The notes beneath the pieces were generated by a model. The model ran no database searches. It saw only the letters and a program-made list of their open reading frames with translations, and was not told the DNA's origin. Below, piece after piece: positions 8,740 through 17,303 of a DNA stretch of 64,000 bases (the first letter of the stretch is position 1; every line of letters begins with the position of its first letter). Source of the DNA: CAZRCZ01 sp964598765 (GTDB taxonomy: Bacteria > Sumerlaeota > Sumerlaeia > MVZB01 > JAJFLK01). The stretch spans positions 124,001 to 188,000 of the forward strand of contig CAZRCZ010000001.1 in NCBI GenBank assembly GCA_964598765.1, given 5' to 3'. The position numbers and the translations under genes are program-made.

Positions 8740-11154
8740 GTGAAAACTTTCCGCATTAAAATCCTTCCGTCCGCAACCGTTCTCACGCTTGCGGCGATTC
8801 TTGGACATTTTCTCTATCACGATCCTCCCGACGTCCTCGGCGCGCTGAATTCATTGCCGTCGCAATTTGACGGGGAATGGCAGTTTCCGATGGACGGGGC
8901 AATGGGTTTGCTCACCGTCTCGGTGATGTGGTTCAGCGCGGCGGGAGTCGGGCATTGGATTCTCCAGCGGTTTGGCGGCGACGCCGTTCTTCCTTCGTTT
9001 TGGGCGCGCTGGGTTTTTGCGGCGTTGATCGGATGGATATTGATCTCTCTTTCGACGTTTGCTCTGGGCATCGCGGGATACTGCAATCGCCGAGTCTTGG
9101 GATCGTTGATGATTGCCATCGCCGCCGCCGCCCTGCGCGGATGGACTCTCTTTTTTAATCCGCATTTGGCATCGGAGACTTCGACGCTCGAAAGGGAGAG
9201 CGATGAAACCGAGCCCGACGCCGCGCCCAAATCGAAAGAGGCGACGCCAATGCAATTTTCGGTATGGGTGCTGGTTTTGATGGCGGCTCTCTATTTGCTT
9301 GCGGTTCCCTACGCTCTGACTCCCGCCGTGGAATCGGACGAACTGCGCTATCATCTTGCCGCGCCGCAGGCTTGGCTGGAATCGGGAAAAATCGAGTATC
9401 TTCCCCATCAGGCTTTTTCCAATTTTCCCTTCCTTGTCGAGATGCTTTACACCGTGGCGATGGCTCTGCAGGGAACGGAAGGGGCCAAACTGATTCACCT
9501 CTCCTTTCTCGAATCGAGCGCGATTCTCGTCGCGCTCCTGACCTATTTGATGATCCGCCTAACCTTTTCCAACTTGAACGGAACGCGAGCCGAAGCCGCG
9601 CGCTCGATATCCGCGTTTGCCGCCTGTGCTTTTGCCGCGATTCCATGCGCGCTCATCTTGGGATGTTGGGCGTTCAACGATCTGGCCGTCGTCGCCTATT
9701 TTCTGGCGGTCTTTTATTTGGGAACGCTCATGCTGGTTCGCCATCATTTTCCTCCGGCGTGGTTGCTGGGGATGATGGTCGCCGGGGCATTGGGAACGAA
9801 ATACACCATGAGTCCGTTGATGGTAGCCATGCTTGCGTTGCTCCTCGTTCTTTCAACATTAAAAAGGAAGACGAGCGCGCCGGAAGGCGGGAACAAATTT
9901 CGCCCAGCGTCTTTTTTTCTTCGCATATCGCTCATCGCCGTCGCGTTTGGTTCGCCTTGGTTCATCAAGAACATCTTCTGGACGGGGAATCCGTTTTATC
10001 CCCTTGGATACGGGGTGTTTGGCGGAAGCGATTGGTCCGATGCCAATACCCGGCTCTATGTTGCCAAGGCCGCCGAAAAGGGTTTTCGATTGGAACATTT
10101 GATCGGCTGGCTTGCGGATCACGGTATCGCGGTAGGACTTCCGACGGGACATTTGAAGCGGGCAGTTGAATTCTTGCTGACCCCGATCACAACCTCGCTT
10201 GCGTCCAATGACTTTGAGCGTCACTTTTTAGGTCCGCTTCCATTAATGGCGATGGCCTTGATGATCGCAGGCGTCGCTCGTAGTTGGATTGCGAGGGGTT
10301 CCAGCGAAGAGATGCAAAAACGGGAGAGCGCGGGGGAAGAATCGCCGCGTCTCCGCGTCTTCGCGTTTTCGCGTCGTAAGCAGATGACATCCAAGCGCCG
10401 AAGCGCCGCGCTCTGGCTCGTCGGCGTCATTCTTGGTTCGTGGATCTATTGGTTCCTAACGTATCAGAGCAACCGGTTCCTTCTTCCCACTTTCGCCTTG
10501 ATTATCGCGGCGGGAGGATGGGGAATCATGGTTTTATTGGACGAGGAACAGCGGTTTACGCGCGCGGGACAAATGCTGGCCGCTCTCGGGTCCTCGGCGC
10601 TTATTTATACGTTGGCTTGGACCGCCGTCTTGATCATCAAGAACATCGGCGCCGAAGAAATCGCCCATCCTCTGCCCGTTGCGTTGGGATTTGAATCGCG
10701 CGAAGAGTATCTGAAGCGGCGACTCGGCTACTACGAATCAGCCCGGTGGCTTGCGCCAAAGATCAGCGCGGAGAGCAAAGCATTGCTCATTGGGGAGCAC
10801 CGCTCCCTTTATTTTCCGAAGGACATTCTCGTCAGCGACTGGTTCGACACGCCCCAGCCGTTGCTTCTGATACAAGCGACCAAAGACAACAACGAGCTGT
10901 TTGATCGTCTCAAGAAGGAAAAGGTTCGCTACGTTTTTTTCAATCGACTCGAATTATCCCGATATGTTGATTTATATTTCAAACCCCGGTTCACGAAGGA
11001 AGAGTTTGCGCGTTTCGATGCGTTGATCGGATTTGAGAACCATCAACCCGATCCACGGCTCGAATTGATCCATTTGGATTGGCCCAACAAGGTTTACATC
11101 TACGCGATTCGCTCCGACGGGGAGAGGCCAAAATCAAAGGGGGCCGGATCGTGA
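8740..11154 (+). CDS. GT-C-type glycosyltransferase-like multipass membrane protein
   Basis: An 804-residue protein with roughly a dozen hydrophobic segments. The loop AVESDELRYHLAAPQAWL carries the acidic pair typical of the first periplasmic loop of GT-C enzymes (PMT/ArnT-like), and a soluble C-terminal region follows residue 660. The start is GTG at 8740, 5 bases after the epimerase stop. The stop overlaps the GTG of the next gene (GTGA), which suggests coupling. A cytoplasmic loop near residues 530-550 (SPRLRVFAFSRR) is encoded by a fragment resembling repeat family A. It probably transfers a sugar from a polyprenyl-phosphate donor; donor and acceptor are unknown. Confidence 0.75.
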   Translation: MKTFRIKILPSATVLTLAAILGHFLYHDPPDVLGALNSLPSQFDGEWQFPMDGAMGLLTVSVMWFSAAGVGHWILQRFGGDAVLPSFWARWVFAALIGWILISLSTFALGIAGYCNRRVLGSLMIAIAAAALRGWTLFFNPHLASETSTLERESDETEPDAAPKSKEATPMQFSVWVLVLMAALYLLAVPYALTPAVESDELRYHLAAPQAWLESGKIEYLPHQAFSNFPFLVEMLYTVAMALQGTEGAKLIHLSFLESSAILVALLTYLMIRLTFSNLNGTRAEAARSISAFAACAFAAIPCALILGCWAFNDLAVVAYFLAVFYLGTLMLVRHHFPPAWLLGMMVAGALGTKYTMSPLMVAMLALLLVLSTLKRKTSAPEGGNKFRPASFFLRISLIAVAFGSPWFIKNIFWTGNPFYPLGYGVFGGSDWSDANTRLYVAKAAEKGFRLEHLIGWLADHGIAVGLPTGHLKRAVEFLLTPITTSLASNDFERHFLGPLPLMAMALMIAGVARSWIARGSSEEMQKRESAGEESPRLRVFAFSRRKQMTSKRRSAALWLVGVILGSWIYWFLTYQSNRFLLPTFALIIAAGGWGIMVLLDEEQRFTRAGQMLAALGSSALIYTLAWTAVLIIKNIGAEEIAHPLPVALGFESREEYLKRRLGYYESARWLAPKISAESKALLIGEHRSLYFPKDILVSDWFDTPQPLLLIQATKDNNELFDRLKKEKVRYVFFNRLELSRYVDLYFKPRFTKEEFARFDALIGFENHQPDPRLELIHLDWPNKVYIYAIRSDGERPKSKGAGS
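10343..10377. repeat. Half-copy of palindromic repeat family A inside a CDS
   Basis: CGCGTCTCCGCGTCTTCGCG at this site matches the right-arm style of the dispersed repeat in its GC-rich variant. It is read in frame as RLRVFAFSRR in a predicted cytoplasmic loop of the GT-C protein. Confidence 0.45.
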
Positions 11155-13169
11155 ACGCGAGCGAAGAGTCCGACTTCGGCGTTGCGTCCCGATGGGGTAT
11201 GTTGGGCGGCGTTTTCGCGCTCATTACGCTCACGCTCCTTGTTTACATTCCCGTCACCCGCGGCGGTTACATTTGGGACGACGATGATTACGTCACCCAT
11301 AACATGACCCTGCGAACATGGGAAGGCTTGCGCAAAATTTGGCTGAAGCCCGGCGCCGTTCCCCAATATTACCCGCTGGTTCACACCACTTTTTGGCTGG
11401 AATATCACCTCTGGGAATTGAACCCCGTCGGATACCATTGGGTCAACGTCGCGCTCCACGCTCTGAGCGCGGGTTTGCTATTTCCGATTCTTCGACGCCT
11501 GAAAGTTCCCGGAGCGGGGCTGGCGGCGGCGATCTTCGCCGTGCATCCGGTACATCTGGAATCGGTCGCGTGGATCACGGAGCGCAAAAATGCGCTGTGC
11601 GGCGTTTTTTATTTTTCCGCGCTTTGGTCTTACCTCCGATTCATACCTTTGGGTGGGATGGACACCCCGCAATCGCCACGCAAACGGTGGTTCTTCTATG
11701 CGGCGTCTCTCTTCTTTTATCTTTGCGCGCTTCTAAGCAAGACCATCGCCTGCGTCCTGCCCGCCGTCCTGCTGATTCTGATTTGGTGGAAACGGAATCG
11801 CTTGCGTGCGCGGGATTTCATTCTCCTTACTCCCATGTTGATTATGGGCGCGGCCTTGGCTGGGGTGACGGTTTGGATCGAGAAAACCGGCGTCGGCGCG
11901 GAAGGAGAGGAATGGAATTTCTCCCTCGCCGAGCGTTGTTTGATCGCCGGGCGCGCGGTTTGGTTTTACGCGGCAAAACTGATCTGGCCCGTCTCGCTCA
12001 ATTTTGTGTATCCGCGTTGGATTCTTGATTCGACGAAGATTCGCCAATTCGTTTTTCCGGTTCTCGTCCCGATGGTTCTGCTTGGTCTGTGGTTGCTCCG
12101 GCGAAGAATTGGCAAGGGTCCGCTCTCGGCCGTCTTCATTTTCATCGCCTCGCTCGGACCCGCGCTCGGATTCGTCAATGTCTATCCGATGCGCTTTTCC
12201 TTCGTCGCCGATCACTTTCAATATCTGGCGGACGTTGCATTGATGACGCTGGGGGCGGCGATTCTTACAAGAGCGTTGGATCATGCATTGGAAAAGCGAA
12301 GACGGAAACTTCGAGCCGGAGTTACGTTCATCCTTGTGGCGGGCTTGTCTCTGTTTAACGTGGCGCGGGGGGAAGTCTTCGCCCGCCACGAAGTTCTTTG
12401 GCGCGACGCACTGTCCAAAAACCCCAATTCGTGGATGGCGTTGAACAATCTCGGCGCGACGCTCTGCCGAGAGGAGCGCAATGAGGAAGCGATTCCTTAT
12501 CTGCGGCGCGCGCTCGAACTCCGTTCAAATTTCCACATGGCCATGAACAATCTGGGCGAGGCGCTTTTCGCCACCGGCCAAGGGGACGAAGCCGTGGCAT
12601 ATATGAAAAAGGCCCTCGAAATCTCGCCCGACACGCACGCCTATCTGCTTGGGTTGGGGCGCATGTTGGCGCGGCAAAACAAATTCGACGCCGCTTCGAA
12701 AATTTTCCTTCAAGCGATTCACGTTAACCCCGATTTCTCCGGCGCGTATTCTTATCTTGGTTTGATTCTCTGCCAGCAGGGGCAATTCCCAAAGGCCACG
12801 GCCTATTTGGACAAGGCGCTCCAAGTGGATCCGGACGACCTCGCGGCGCGGATTAATCTCGGTTCCGCCCTGCACGACCTAGGGCGCGACGATCAAGCTT
12901 TGGAGCAATATCAAATAATCCTGAAGAAACACCCTGATCTGGCGGAGGTTCATTACAACATGGCCAACGTATTGGTCGCGCTTCAAAGGACCGACGAGGC
13001 CGGGATCCACTATTCAGAGGCGATTCGGCTCGAACCCAACCACGCCGACGCGCATCGAAATTTGGGGGAAATTTTGGAGCGCGGGGGAAAGAGCAACGAA
13101 GCCAACCTGCATTTTCAGGAATTTGTCCGGATCAAGACGGAAGAACGCAGAAGTTCCAAGACCCGATGA
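11151..13169 (+). CDS. TMTC-like membrane protein with C-terminal TPR repeats
   Basis: About 672 residues. The first 390 form a multipass membrane region with WDDDDYVTHN in the first exposed loop, AVHPVHLESVAWI and RKNALCGVFYF, the signature of the bacterial relatives of TMTC/GT-C proteins. Residues from about 410 onward are tandem TPRs (for example WMALNNLGATLCREERNEEA and YSYLGLILCQQGQFPKATAY), about seven units. The GTG at 11151 overlaps the upstream stop, and I choose it over the longer frame beginning at 11079 inside the previous gene. Likely an inner-membrane protein-glycosylation or scaffold component acting with the preceding GT-C protein. Confidence 0.8.
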   Translation: MNASEESDFGVASRWGMLGGVFALITLTLLVYIPVTRGGYIWDDDDYVTHNMTLRTWEGLRKIWLKPGAVPQYYPLVHTTFWLEYHLWELNPVGYHWVNVALHALSAGLLFPILRRLKVPGAGLAAAIFAVHPVHLESVAWITERKNALCGVFYFSALWSYLRFIPLGGMDTPQSPRKRWFFYAASLFFYLCALLSKTIACVLPAVLLILIWWKRNRLRARDFILLTPMLIMGAALAGVTVWIEKTGVGAEGEEWNFSLAERCLIAGRAVWFYAAKLIWPVSLNFVYPRWILDSTKIRQFVFPVLVPMVLLGLWLLRRRIGKGPLSAVFIFIASLGPALGFVNVYPMRFSFVADHFQYLADVALMTLGAAILTRALDHALEKRRRKLRAGVTFILVAGLSLFNVARGEVFARHEVLWRDALSKNPNSWMALNNLGATLCREERNEEAIPYLRRALELRSNFHMAMNNLGEALFATGQGDEAVAYMKKALEISPDTHAYLLGLGRMLARQNKFDAASKIFLQAIHVNPDFSGAYSYLGLILCQQGQFPKATAYLDKALQVDPDDLAARINLGSALHDLGRDDQALEQYQIILKKHPDLAEVHYNMANVLVALQRTDEAGIHYSEAIRLEPNHADAHRNLGEILERGGKSNEANLHFQEFVRIKTEERRSSKTR

Positions 13170-13220
13170 ACGACTTAAAGAAGTAAAGAAGGCGAATTCC
13201 AAATTCGCGCCGACGGCAGG

Positions 13221-14774
13221 TCAAACTTTTTCCGCCGGAACCGCCGGCTGTTTTTTGGCCCGATCGGCCATCTGTTTTCGCACGTCCTTCTTCAAAATTT
13301 TTCCGACCGGATTCTTGGGCAAATATGAAGTGAAGATCACCTCGGCGGGAACCTTGAATTTCGTGACGTATCGCGCCGTGTGTTCCTTGATTTCGTCTTC
13401 GGTTGCGGTCTGACCCGGTTTCGGGACAATCACCGCCCAAATGTTCTCCCCGAAAATCGGATCGGGAACGCCGACGACCGCGCACTCGGCCACCGCCGGA
13501 TGCTCGTGGATTGCCTCCTCGATCTCGCGGGGCGAAATGTTTTCTCCCCCTTTGATGATGAGGTCCTTCTTGCGGTCGGTGATGAAGACGTAGCCGTCCT
13601 CGTCCATGTAGCCGATGTCGCCGCTGTGGAACCATCCCTCGGAAATCACTTCGTTGGTCGCGTCGTCGTTCTTCCAATAACCCTTCATGACGTTCGGGCC
13701 TTGGATGCAGATTTCGCCTAGCTGTCCGGGCATGAGGGGGTGATTGTTAAAATCCATGATACAGACTTTGACGCCGGGAATGGCGCGTCCGACCGAGCCG
13801 GGACGATATTCCTCTCCCTCACCGTAACCCGTGGCCGTCGGCGCGGTTTCGGAGAGACCGTAGCCTTCGCGCACCTCGCAATTAAAGAGCCTCTCGAACT
13901 CCAGCCGGACCTCGTTCGGCAGAGCCGCTCCGCCGGAGACGACCTTATCCAAACTCGATGTGTCGAATTTTGTGCGTTCAGGATGGTTAATCAGATAGGT
14001 CAGCATCGTCGGCACGGCGGAGAATCGCCGCACCTTGTATTGTTGAATCGTCTGGAGCGCCTTCAGCGGATCGAAATGCGAGAGGACAGCGGAGGTCACG
14101 CCGAAAATATATCCGACGTTCATCATCATCACGCCATAGGAGTGGCTGAGAGGCAGGATGTGCATGGTCGAAATGCCCGGCTCCATCTGGTCGGTCATTT
14201 TCGCCACGGCCTGCGCGTTGGTCAGCATGTTGGAGTGAGTCAGCATCACGCCCTTGGGGCGTCCCGTCGTGCCGGAGGTATAGAGCAACAACGCCATGTC
14301 GTCGTCGTCGCGATTGGCGAGCGACTGAACCGCCGTCACGGTTTTAAGCGGCCCCGAAATGTTGACCGCGCCCGGAATGTTGCTCTCGCCGATGACCAAA
14401 AGATGCTTGAATGTCTCAACTCCCTGAGCGGCTTCGGCGATTCGTCCGGCCAAGACGGGGGTCGTCAGCGCGACTTTGGCCTCGGAGTCCATCAAAAGAT
14501 AATTGACTTCACGGGCGTTGAGCATCGGCGTCACCGGCACGATCACCGCGCCGATTTTCCAGACCGCTTGAAACGCCGCCAGAATTTCGGGCGTGTTCGG
14601 CATCATCACCAGCACGCGGTCGCCGGGTTGGACGTCGTATTGCCGCAGAAGCGCGCCGAGCGCGCGCGCATAGAGGTCCTGCTCCATGTTGGTGTGGGAT
14701 CGCCCCTCGTAATGAATCGAGGTGTAGTTTCCAAATTTTTCGAGGTTGTCCAAAGCCAATCTGCCGACGTTCAT
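13221..14774 (-). CDS. Acyl-CoA synthetase (AMP-forming)
   Basis: ANL-superfamily ligase of 517 residues. The P-loop is LLLYTSGTTGRPKGVMLTH, with EGYGLSETAPTATG, the hinge/GD motif WFHSGDIGYMDEDGYVFITD, RKKDLIIKGGENISPREIEE, and the catalytic Lys in LPKNPVGKILKK near the C-terminus. It activates a carboxylic acid to acyl-CoA, probably of medium or long chain length. It is divergent from the dienoyl-CoA-reductase-like gene at 15293 and lies in a neighbourhood of acyl-CoA dehydrogenase, carboxylase and AtuA genes, so its substrate probably feeds that route. Confidence 0.9.
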   Translation of the reverse strand: MNVGRLALDNLEKFGNYTSIHYEGRSHTNMEQDLYARALGALLRQYDVQPGDRVLVMMPNTPEILAAFQAVWKIGAVIVPVTPMLNAREVNYLLMDSEAKVALTTPVLAGRIAEAAQGVETFKHLLVIGESNIPGAVNISGPLKTVTAVQSLANRDDDDMALLLYTSGTTGRPKGVMLTHSNMLTNAQAVAKMTDQMEPGISTMHILPLSHSYGVMMMNVGYIFGVTSAVLSHFDPLKALQTIQQYKVRRFSAVPTMLTYLINHPERTKFDTSSLDKVVSGGAALPNEVRLEFERLFNCEVREGYGLSETAPTATGYGEGEEYRPGSVGRAIPGVKVCIMDFNNHPLMPGQLGEICIQGPNVMKGYWKNDDATNEVISEGWFHSGDIGYMDEDGYVFITDRKKDLIIKGGENISPREIEEAIHEHPAVAECAVVGVPDPIFGENIWAVIVPKPGQTATEDEIKEHTARYVTKFKVPAEVIFTSYLPKNPVGKILKKDVRKQMADRAKKQPAVPAEKV

Positions 14775-15292
14775 CCGTTCATGCCTGCCTTTCCAAAATG
14801 CCCATTCTTTAACGCCAAATTGTCCGCCACGGAGGGGAATCTGTCAAGGGGGGTTGAGACGGCGCGAAAATAAAATTTTGCGAAACAAAACCAATTTGAA
14901 CAGGGACGAACGCGGCGGACAGGATGAGCATGATGAATTTCCCAGCCGCCAAGGCGCGGAGAACGCCAAGAAGGCAAATCGGCGGGGGAATGATACGTGA
15001 GGGGATTTAGGGGGGCGATTCCCATAGGGGACTCTCATAACTCTTATCGGCTCTTCAATCGTGATGTGAAAGAGGGCATTTCGGTTTTTCGGGGGAATTC
15101 CACAGCCCCCTTCGGGGTTGGACTGGTCGGCGTCGGGAACCCAAGGTAGCCTCGCTAGCTTCTGCAATTTTGGGCTTTTTCCCGAGACGCCGTTGACGTC
15201 CTCATGACCTCTTGCAATTCGACTTTCATTGGGATCAAATGGCACTGAAATTGAATCATGAGAATTCGTTCGTCATAGGAAAGGGACAAGCC
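14775..15292. other. Divergent intergenic region with mosaic repeats, no gene
   Basis: This gap separates divergent catabolic genes and so must hold both promoters, though no clear -35/-10 pair stands out. It contains a C-B-A repeat mosaic (14872-14975). From 15011 to 15110 it also holds GGGGCGATTCCC and CTCTTCAATCGTG, which are partly shared with the gap at 50790-50900. Short frames here have no family-like content. Confidence 0.6.
14872..14975. repeat. Composite dispersed repeat (families C, B and A in series)
   Basis: Three modules follow one another: ATTTTGCGAAACAAAACCAA (family C), GGACAGGATGAGCATGATGA (family B) and CCGCCAAGGCGCGGAGAACG (a half-copy related to family A). The same order of modules occurs at 50606-50705. 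Confidence 0.6.
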
Positions 15293-16087
15293 ATGCTTTT
15301 CGAGGGAAAACCGTTTACGGGACAAGTCGCCGTCGTCACGGGAGGGGGGACGGGATTGGGTCGCGCGATGGCGTTGCGTCTGGCCGATCTCGGCGCCGAT
15401 TTGGTCATCGCCAGCAGGAAAGCCGAGCATCTGGACCCGACCGCCGAGGAAATCCGCTCGCGCGGCGTTCAATGCATGGTCCACACCTTGGACATCCGCG
15501 ATTATACCGCCGTGCAGGCGTTCGGCAAGGCGGTCATTGACAAATTCGGCAAGACGGACATTCTCATCAACAACGCGGCGGGGAATTTCCTCTGCGCGGC
15601 GGACAAATTGACGATCAACGGATGGAACGCCGTCGTCGGGATTGTTCTGCACGGGACGTGGCACTGCACGAGCGTCTTCGGCAAATACATGCTGGAAAAG
15701 AAAAAGGGGAACATCCTCAGCATCGTGGCGACTTACGCTTGGACGGGCGCGCCGTGGGTTTTGCCATCGGCGTCGGCCAAGGCCGGGGTGCTGGCGATGA
15801 TGCGCTCGCTGGCGATCGAATGGGGACCGCAGGGAATTCGGTTGAACTGCATCGCGCCCGGGGCGATTGTGACGAAGGGGGCTTCGGAAAATTTAGCGTT
15901 TGCCAGCGAAGAAGCGCAGAAAGTCATTTCGGCCAACAATCCACTCCGCCGATTGGGAACGCAGGATGAACTCGCCGATCTCGCGGCTTTTCTCGTAAGC
16001 GATTATTCTGCCTACATCAACGGCGATTGCATCACGATGGACGGCGGGGGTTGGTTGGGGGCGGGGTCGCGGTTTAAGGCGCAGTAG
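15293..16087 (+). CDS. 2,4-dienoyl-CoA reductase-like short-chain dehydrogenase
   Basis: SDR of about 264 residues with VVTGGGTGLGRAMA (NADP-binding), NNAAGNFL, and a PSASAKAGV active-site segment followed by LAIEWGPQGIRLNCIAPG. The residue four before the catalytic Lys is Ser instead of Tyr. That is the normal arrangement in the DECR-type 2,4-dienoyl-CoA reductase branch (SASAKAGV), so it points to this subfamily and not to a defect. The frame runs upstream to 15212, but the ATG at 15293 has AGGAAAGGG about 8 bases before it and fits the family start. Probably removes double bonds from unsaturated acyl-CoAs beside the dehydrogenase and carboxylase genes. Confidence 0.85.
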   Translation: MLFEGKPFTGQVAVVTGGGTGLGRAMALRLADLGADLVIASRKAEHLDPTAEEIRSRGVQCMVHTLDIRDYTAVQAFGKAVIDKFGKTDILINNAAGNFLCAADKLTINGWNAVVGIVLHGTWHCTSVFGKYMLEKKKGNILSIVATYAWTGAPWVLPSASAKAGVLAMMRSLAIEWGPQGIRLNCIAPGAIVTKGASENLAFASEEAQKVISANNPLRRLGTQDELADLAAFLVSDYSAYINGDCITMDGGGWLGAGSRFKAQ

Positions 16088-16127
16088 GCGCGGGCAAAAA
16101 TCGCGCGCGGGTCGGTTCGACCCTCGA

Positions 16128-16565
16128 TCATTTCCTTCGGTAGGATTTGGCCGTTCTTTTTTGTTTTTGATTTTTTGTCGGCGGGATGTCCAGAACGCAA
16201 TCCTTCGGCAACGCTTTTCCCCAATGCTTTTTGATTTCCCCGGCCAATTTGTCGGGGATTTCCAGCGGGATTCGCATCAGCGCTTGGGCGTAGGTTTTGC
16301 CCTGCGCGTCCAGCCGCATGGAGACCGAACCGCCGCCGTCCAGCGCGCTGTGGACGACGAAATTGAGCGCGCCGAGATTGGGAAGTTCGTAGCGTTCGAC
16401 CGGACCCGCGGCCAGAGGCTTCAAAAATTTTGCGACGCGCGGGGTTTTGAGCTCCTGTTTCAGAAATTCAAACCATTCCTCGCGCCGCGCAACGACGCCG
16501 ATGTTGACCGAGTTCCCCTTGTCGCCGGATCGGCCATGAGCCAGCAAGAATAATTTTCCAATCAT
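16128..16565 (-). CDS. AtuA-like C-terminal (ferredoxin-fold) domain protein
   Basis: A 145-residue protein opening LFLLAHGRSGDKGNSVNIGV, the signature of the small C-terminal domain of the AtuA/DUF1446 family. It contains ALNFVVHSALDGGGSVSMRLD and a basic tail. In many genomes this domain is fused to, or sits directly after, the large DUF1446 protein. Here the large half is at 17304-18659, separated by an MNT-HEPN pair transcribed in the same direction. Its ATG comes 2 bases after the HEPN stop, so the four genes should be one transcript. The molecular function of AtuA itself is not known; it is required for acyclic terpenoid use in Pseudomonas. Confidence 0.85.
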   Translation of the reverse strand: MIGKLFLLAHGRSGDKGNSVNIGVVARREEWFEFLKQELKTPRVAKFLKPLAAGPVERYELPNLGALNFVVHSALDGGGSVSMRLDAQGKTYAQALMRIPLEIPDKLAGEIKKHWGKALPKDCVLDIPPTKNQKQKRTAKSYRRK

Positions 16566-16567
16566 GT

Positions 16568-16948
16568 CTATAACTCCAATCTTGCCCGGATCGTTGCACG
16601 GACTTTCTCAGCCGCGAGTAGAGCCGCGCGGGCGTCGTCGGCCTCCGCCGACACACCGGGATACCGCACCTCAAGACCCAACTCGGTCAAAAGAATCAAA
16701 TCATTGGCTAAGTAATTCCATGCCGGTTCGATTTTCACCACCGCGTTGAGCAACGCGTTCAAGTCATGCGTTCTGGGAAAGGAGAGTTCCGCCTCGACCA
16801 AACGGGCTTTCAAATACTTTTCCGCGCATTGTTGGGCGTGGAACGCGACGGCATCGTAATTCGGCGCATGGGTCACTGCAAATTCGCGCTGGGCAGTGCG
16901 CAAATCCCCTTCGGCCTTCTCCACCCACTCAACGGTCATCGGCTTCAT
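16568..16948 (-). CDS. HEPN domain protein of an MNT-HEPN pair
   Basis: About 126 residues, starting MKPMTVEWVEKAEGDLRTAQ, with AFHAQQCAEKYLKARLVE and FPRTHDLNALL, the pattern of HEPN proteins (PF05168 type) paired with minimal nucleotidyltransferases. The frame continues upstream to 17173, but that extension is the antisense-like shadow of the MNT gene; the ATG at 16948 (or 16939) is the family start. It overlaps the MNT stop by 20 bases. HEPN proteins in such pairs are usually RNases controlled by the MNT partner through AMPylation. The canonical RX4-6H is not perfectly clear here, so activity is uncertain. Confidence 0.78.
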   Translation of the reverse strand: MKPMTVEWVEKAEGDLRTAQREFAVTHAPNYDAVAFHAQQCAEKYLKARLVEAELSFPRTHDLNALLNAVVKIEPAWNYLANDLILLTELGLEVRYPGVSAEADDARAALLAAEKVRATIRARLEL

Positions 16949-17249
16949 AGAGGACCTCGCCATGCTCAATGATATCGCGAATAAAAACATCTCCCATCTC
17001 CAACCGTTCGCGGATCGTTCCCGGGGAACGCACAAGCAGGTCGAGGGGAAACGACGAGGATATTCTCGACCTGATTTGCGAAGCCATTTGCCAGCCTTTT
17101 CCCGAGAAGGGAATTTCCACGAGCAAATCAACGTCCGAATCCGGCGTTGGCGAGCCGTGAGCATACGAGCCAAAAAGAATCACGCGCTTTGGGTGAAACT
17201 CCTTCGCGATCCGGTCACAAAAAGCTTGAATGTCAGTTCGAGGGATCAT
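16929..17249 (-). CDS. Minimal nucleotidyltransferase (MNT) of an MNT-HEPN pair
   Basis: A 106-residue protein with the complete polymerase-beta-like signature ILFGSYAHGSPTPDSDVDLLVE, that is GS-X10-D-X-D. C-terminal to this are LDLLVRSPGTIRERLEMGD and a short helix. It precedes and overlaps the HEPN gene, the usual toxin-antitoxin arrangement in which MNT AMPylates and silences the HEPN toxin. It lies inside the operon between the two AtuA halves. Confidence 0.85.
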   Translation of the reverse strand: MIPRTDIQAFCDRIAKEFHPKRVILFGSYAHGSPTPDSDVDLLVEIPFSGKGWQMASQIRSRISSSFPLDLLVRSPGTIRERLEMGDVFIRDIIEHGEVLYEADDR

Positions 17250-17303
17250 GCTTATTCTACAGACGCCAGATCAACAATTCCAATTGTCCGGATGCATCAT
17301 TTA

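Noticed and set aside
15293..16087. SDR apparently lacking its catalytic Tyr
   Set aside because: Ser at that position with SASAKAGV is the regular pattern of the 2,4-dienoyl-CoA reductase branch, so this is not a defect.
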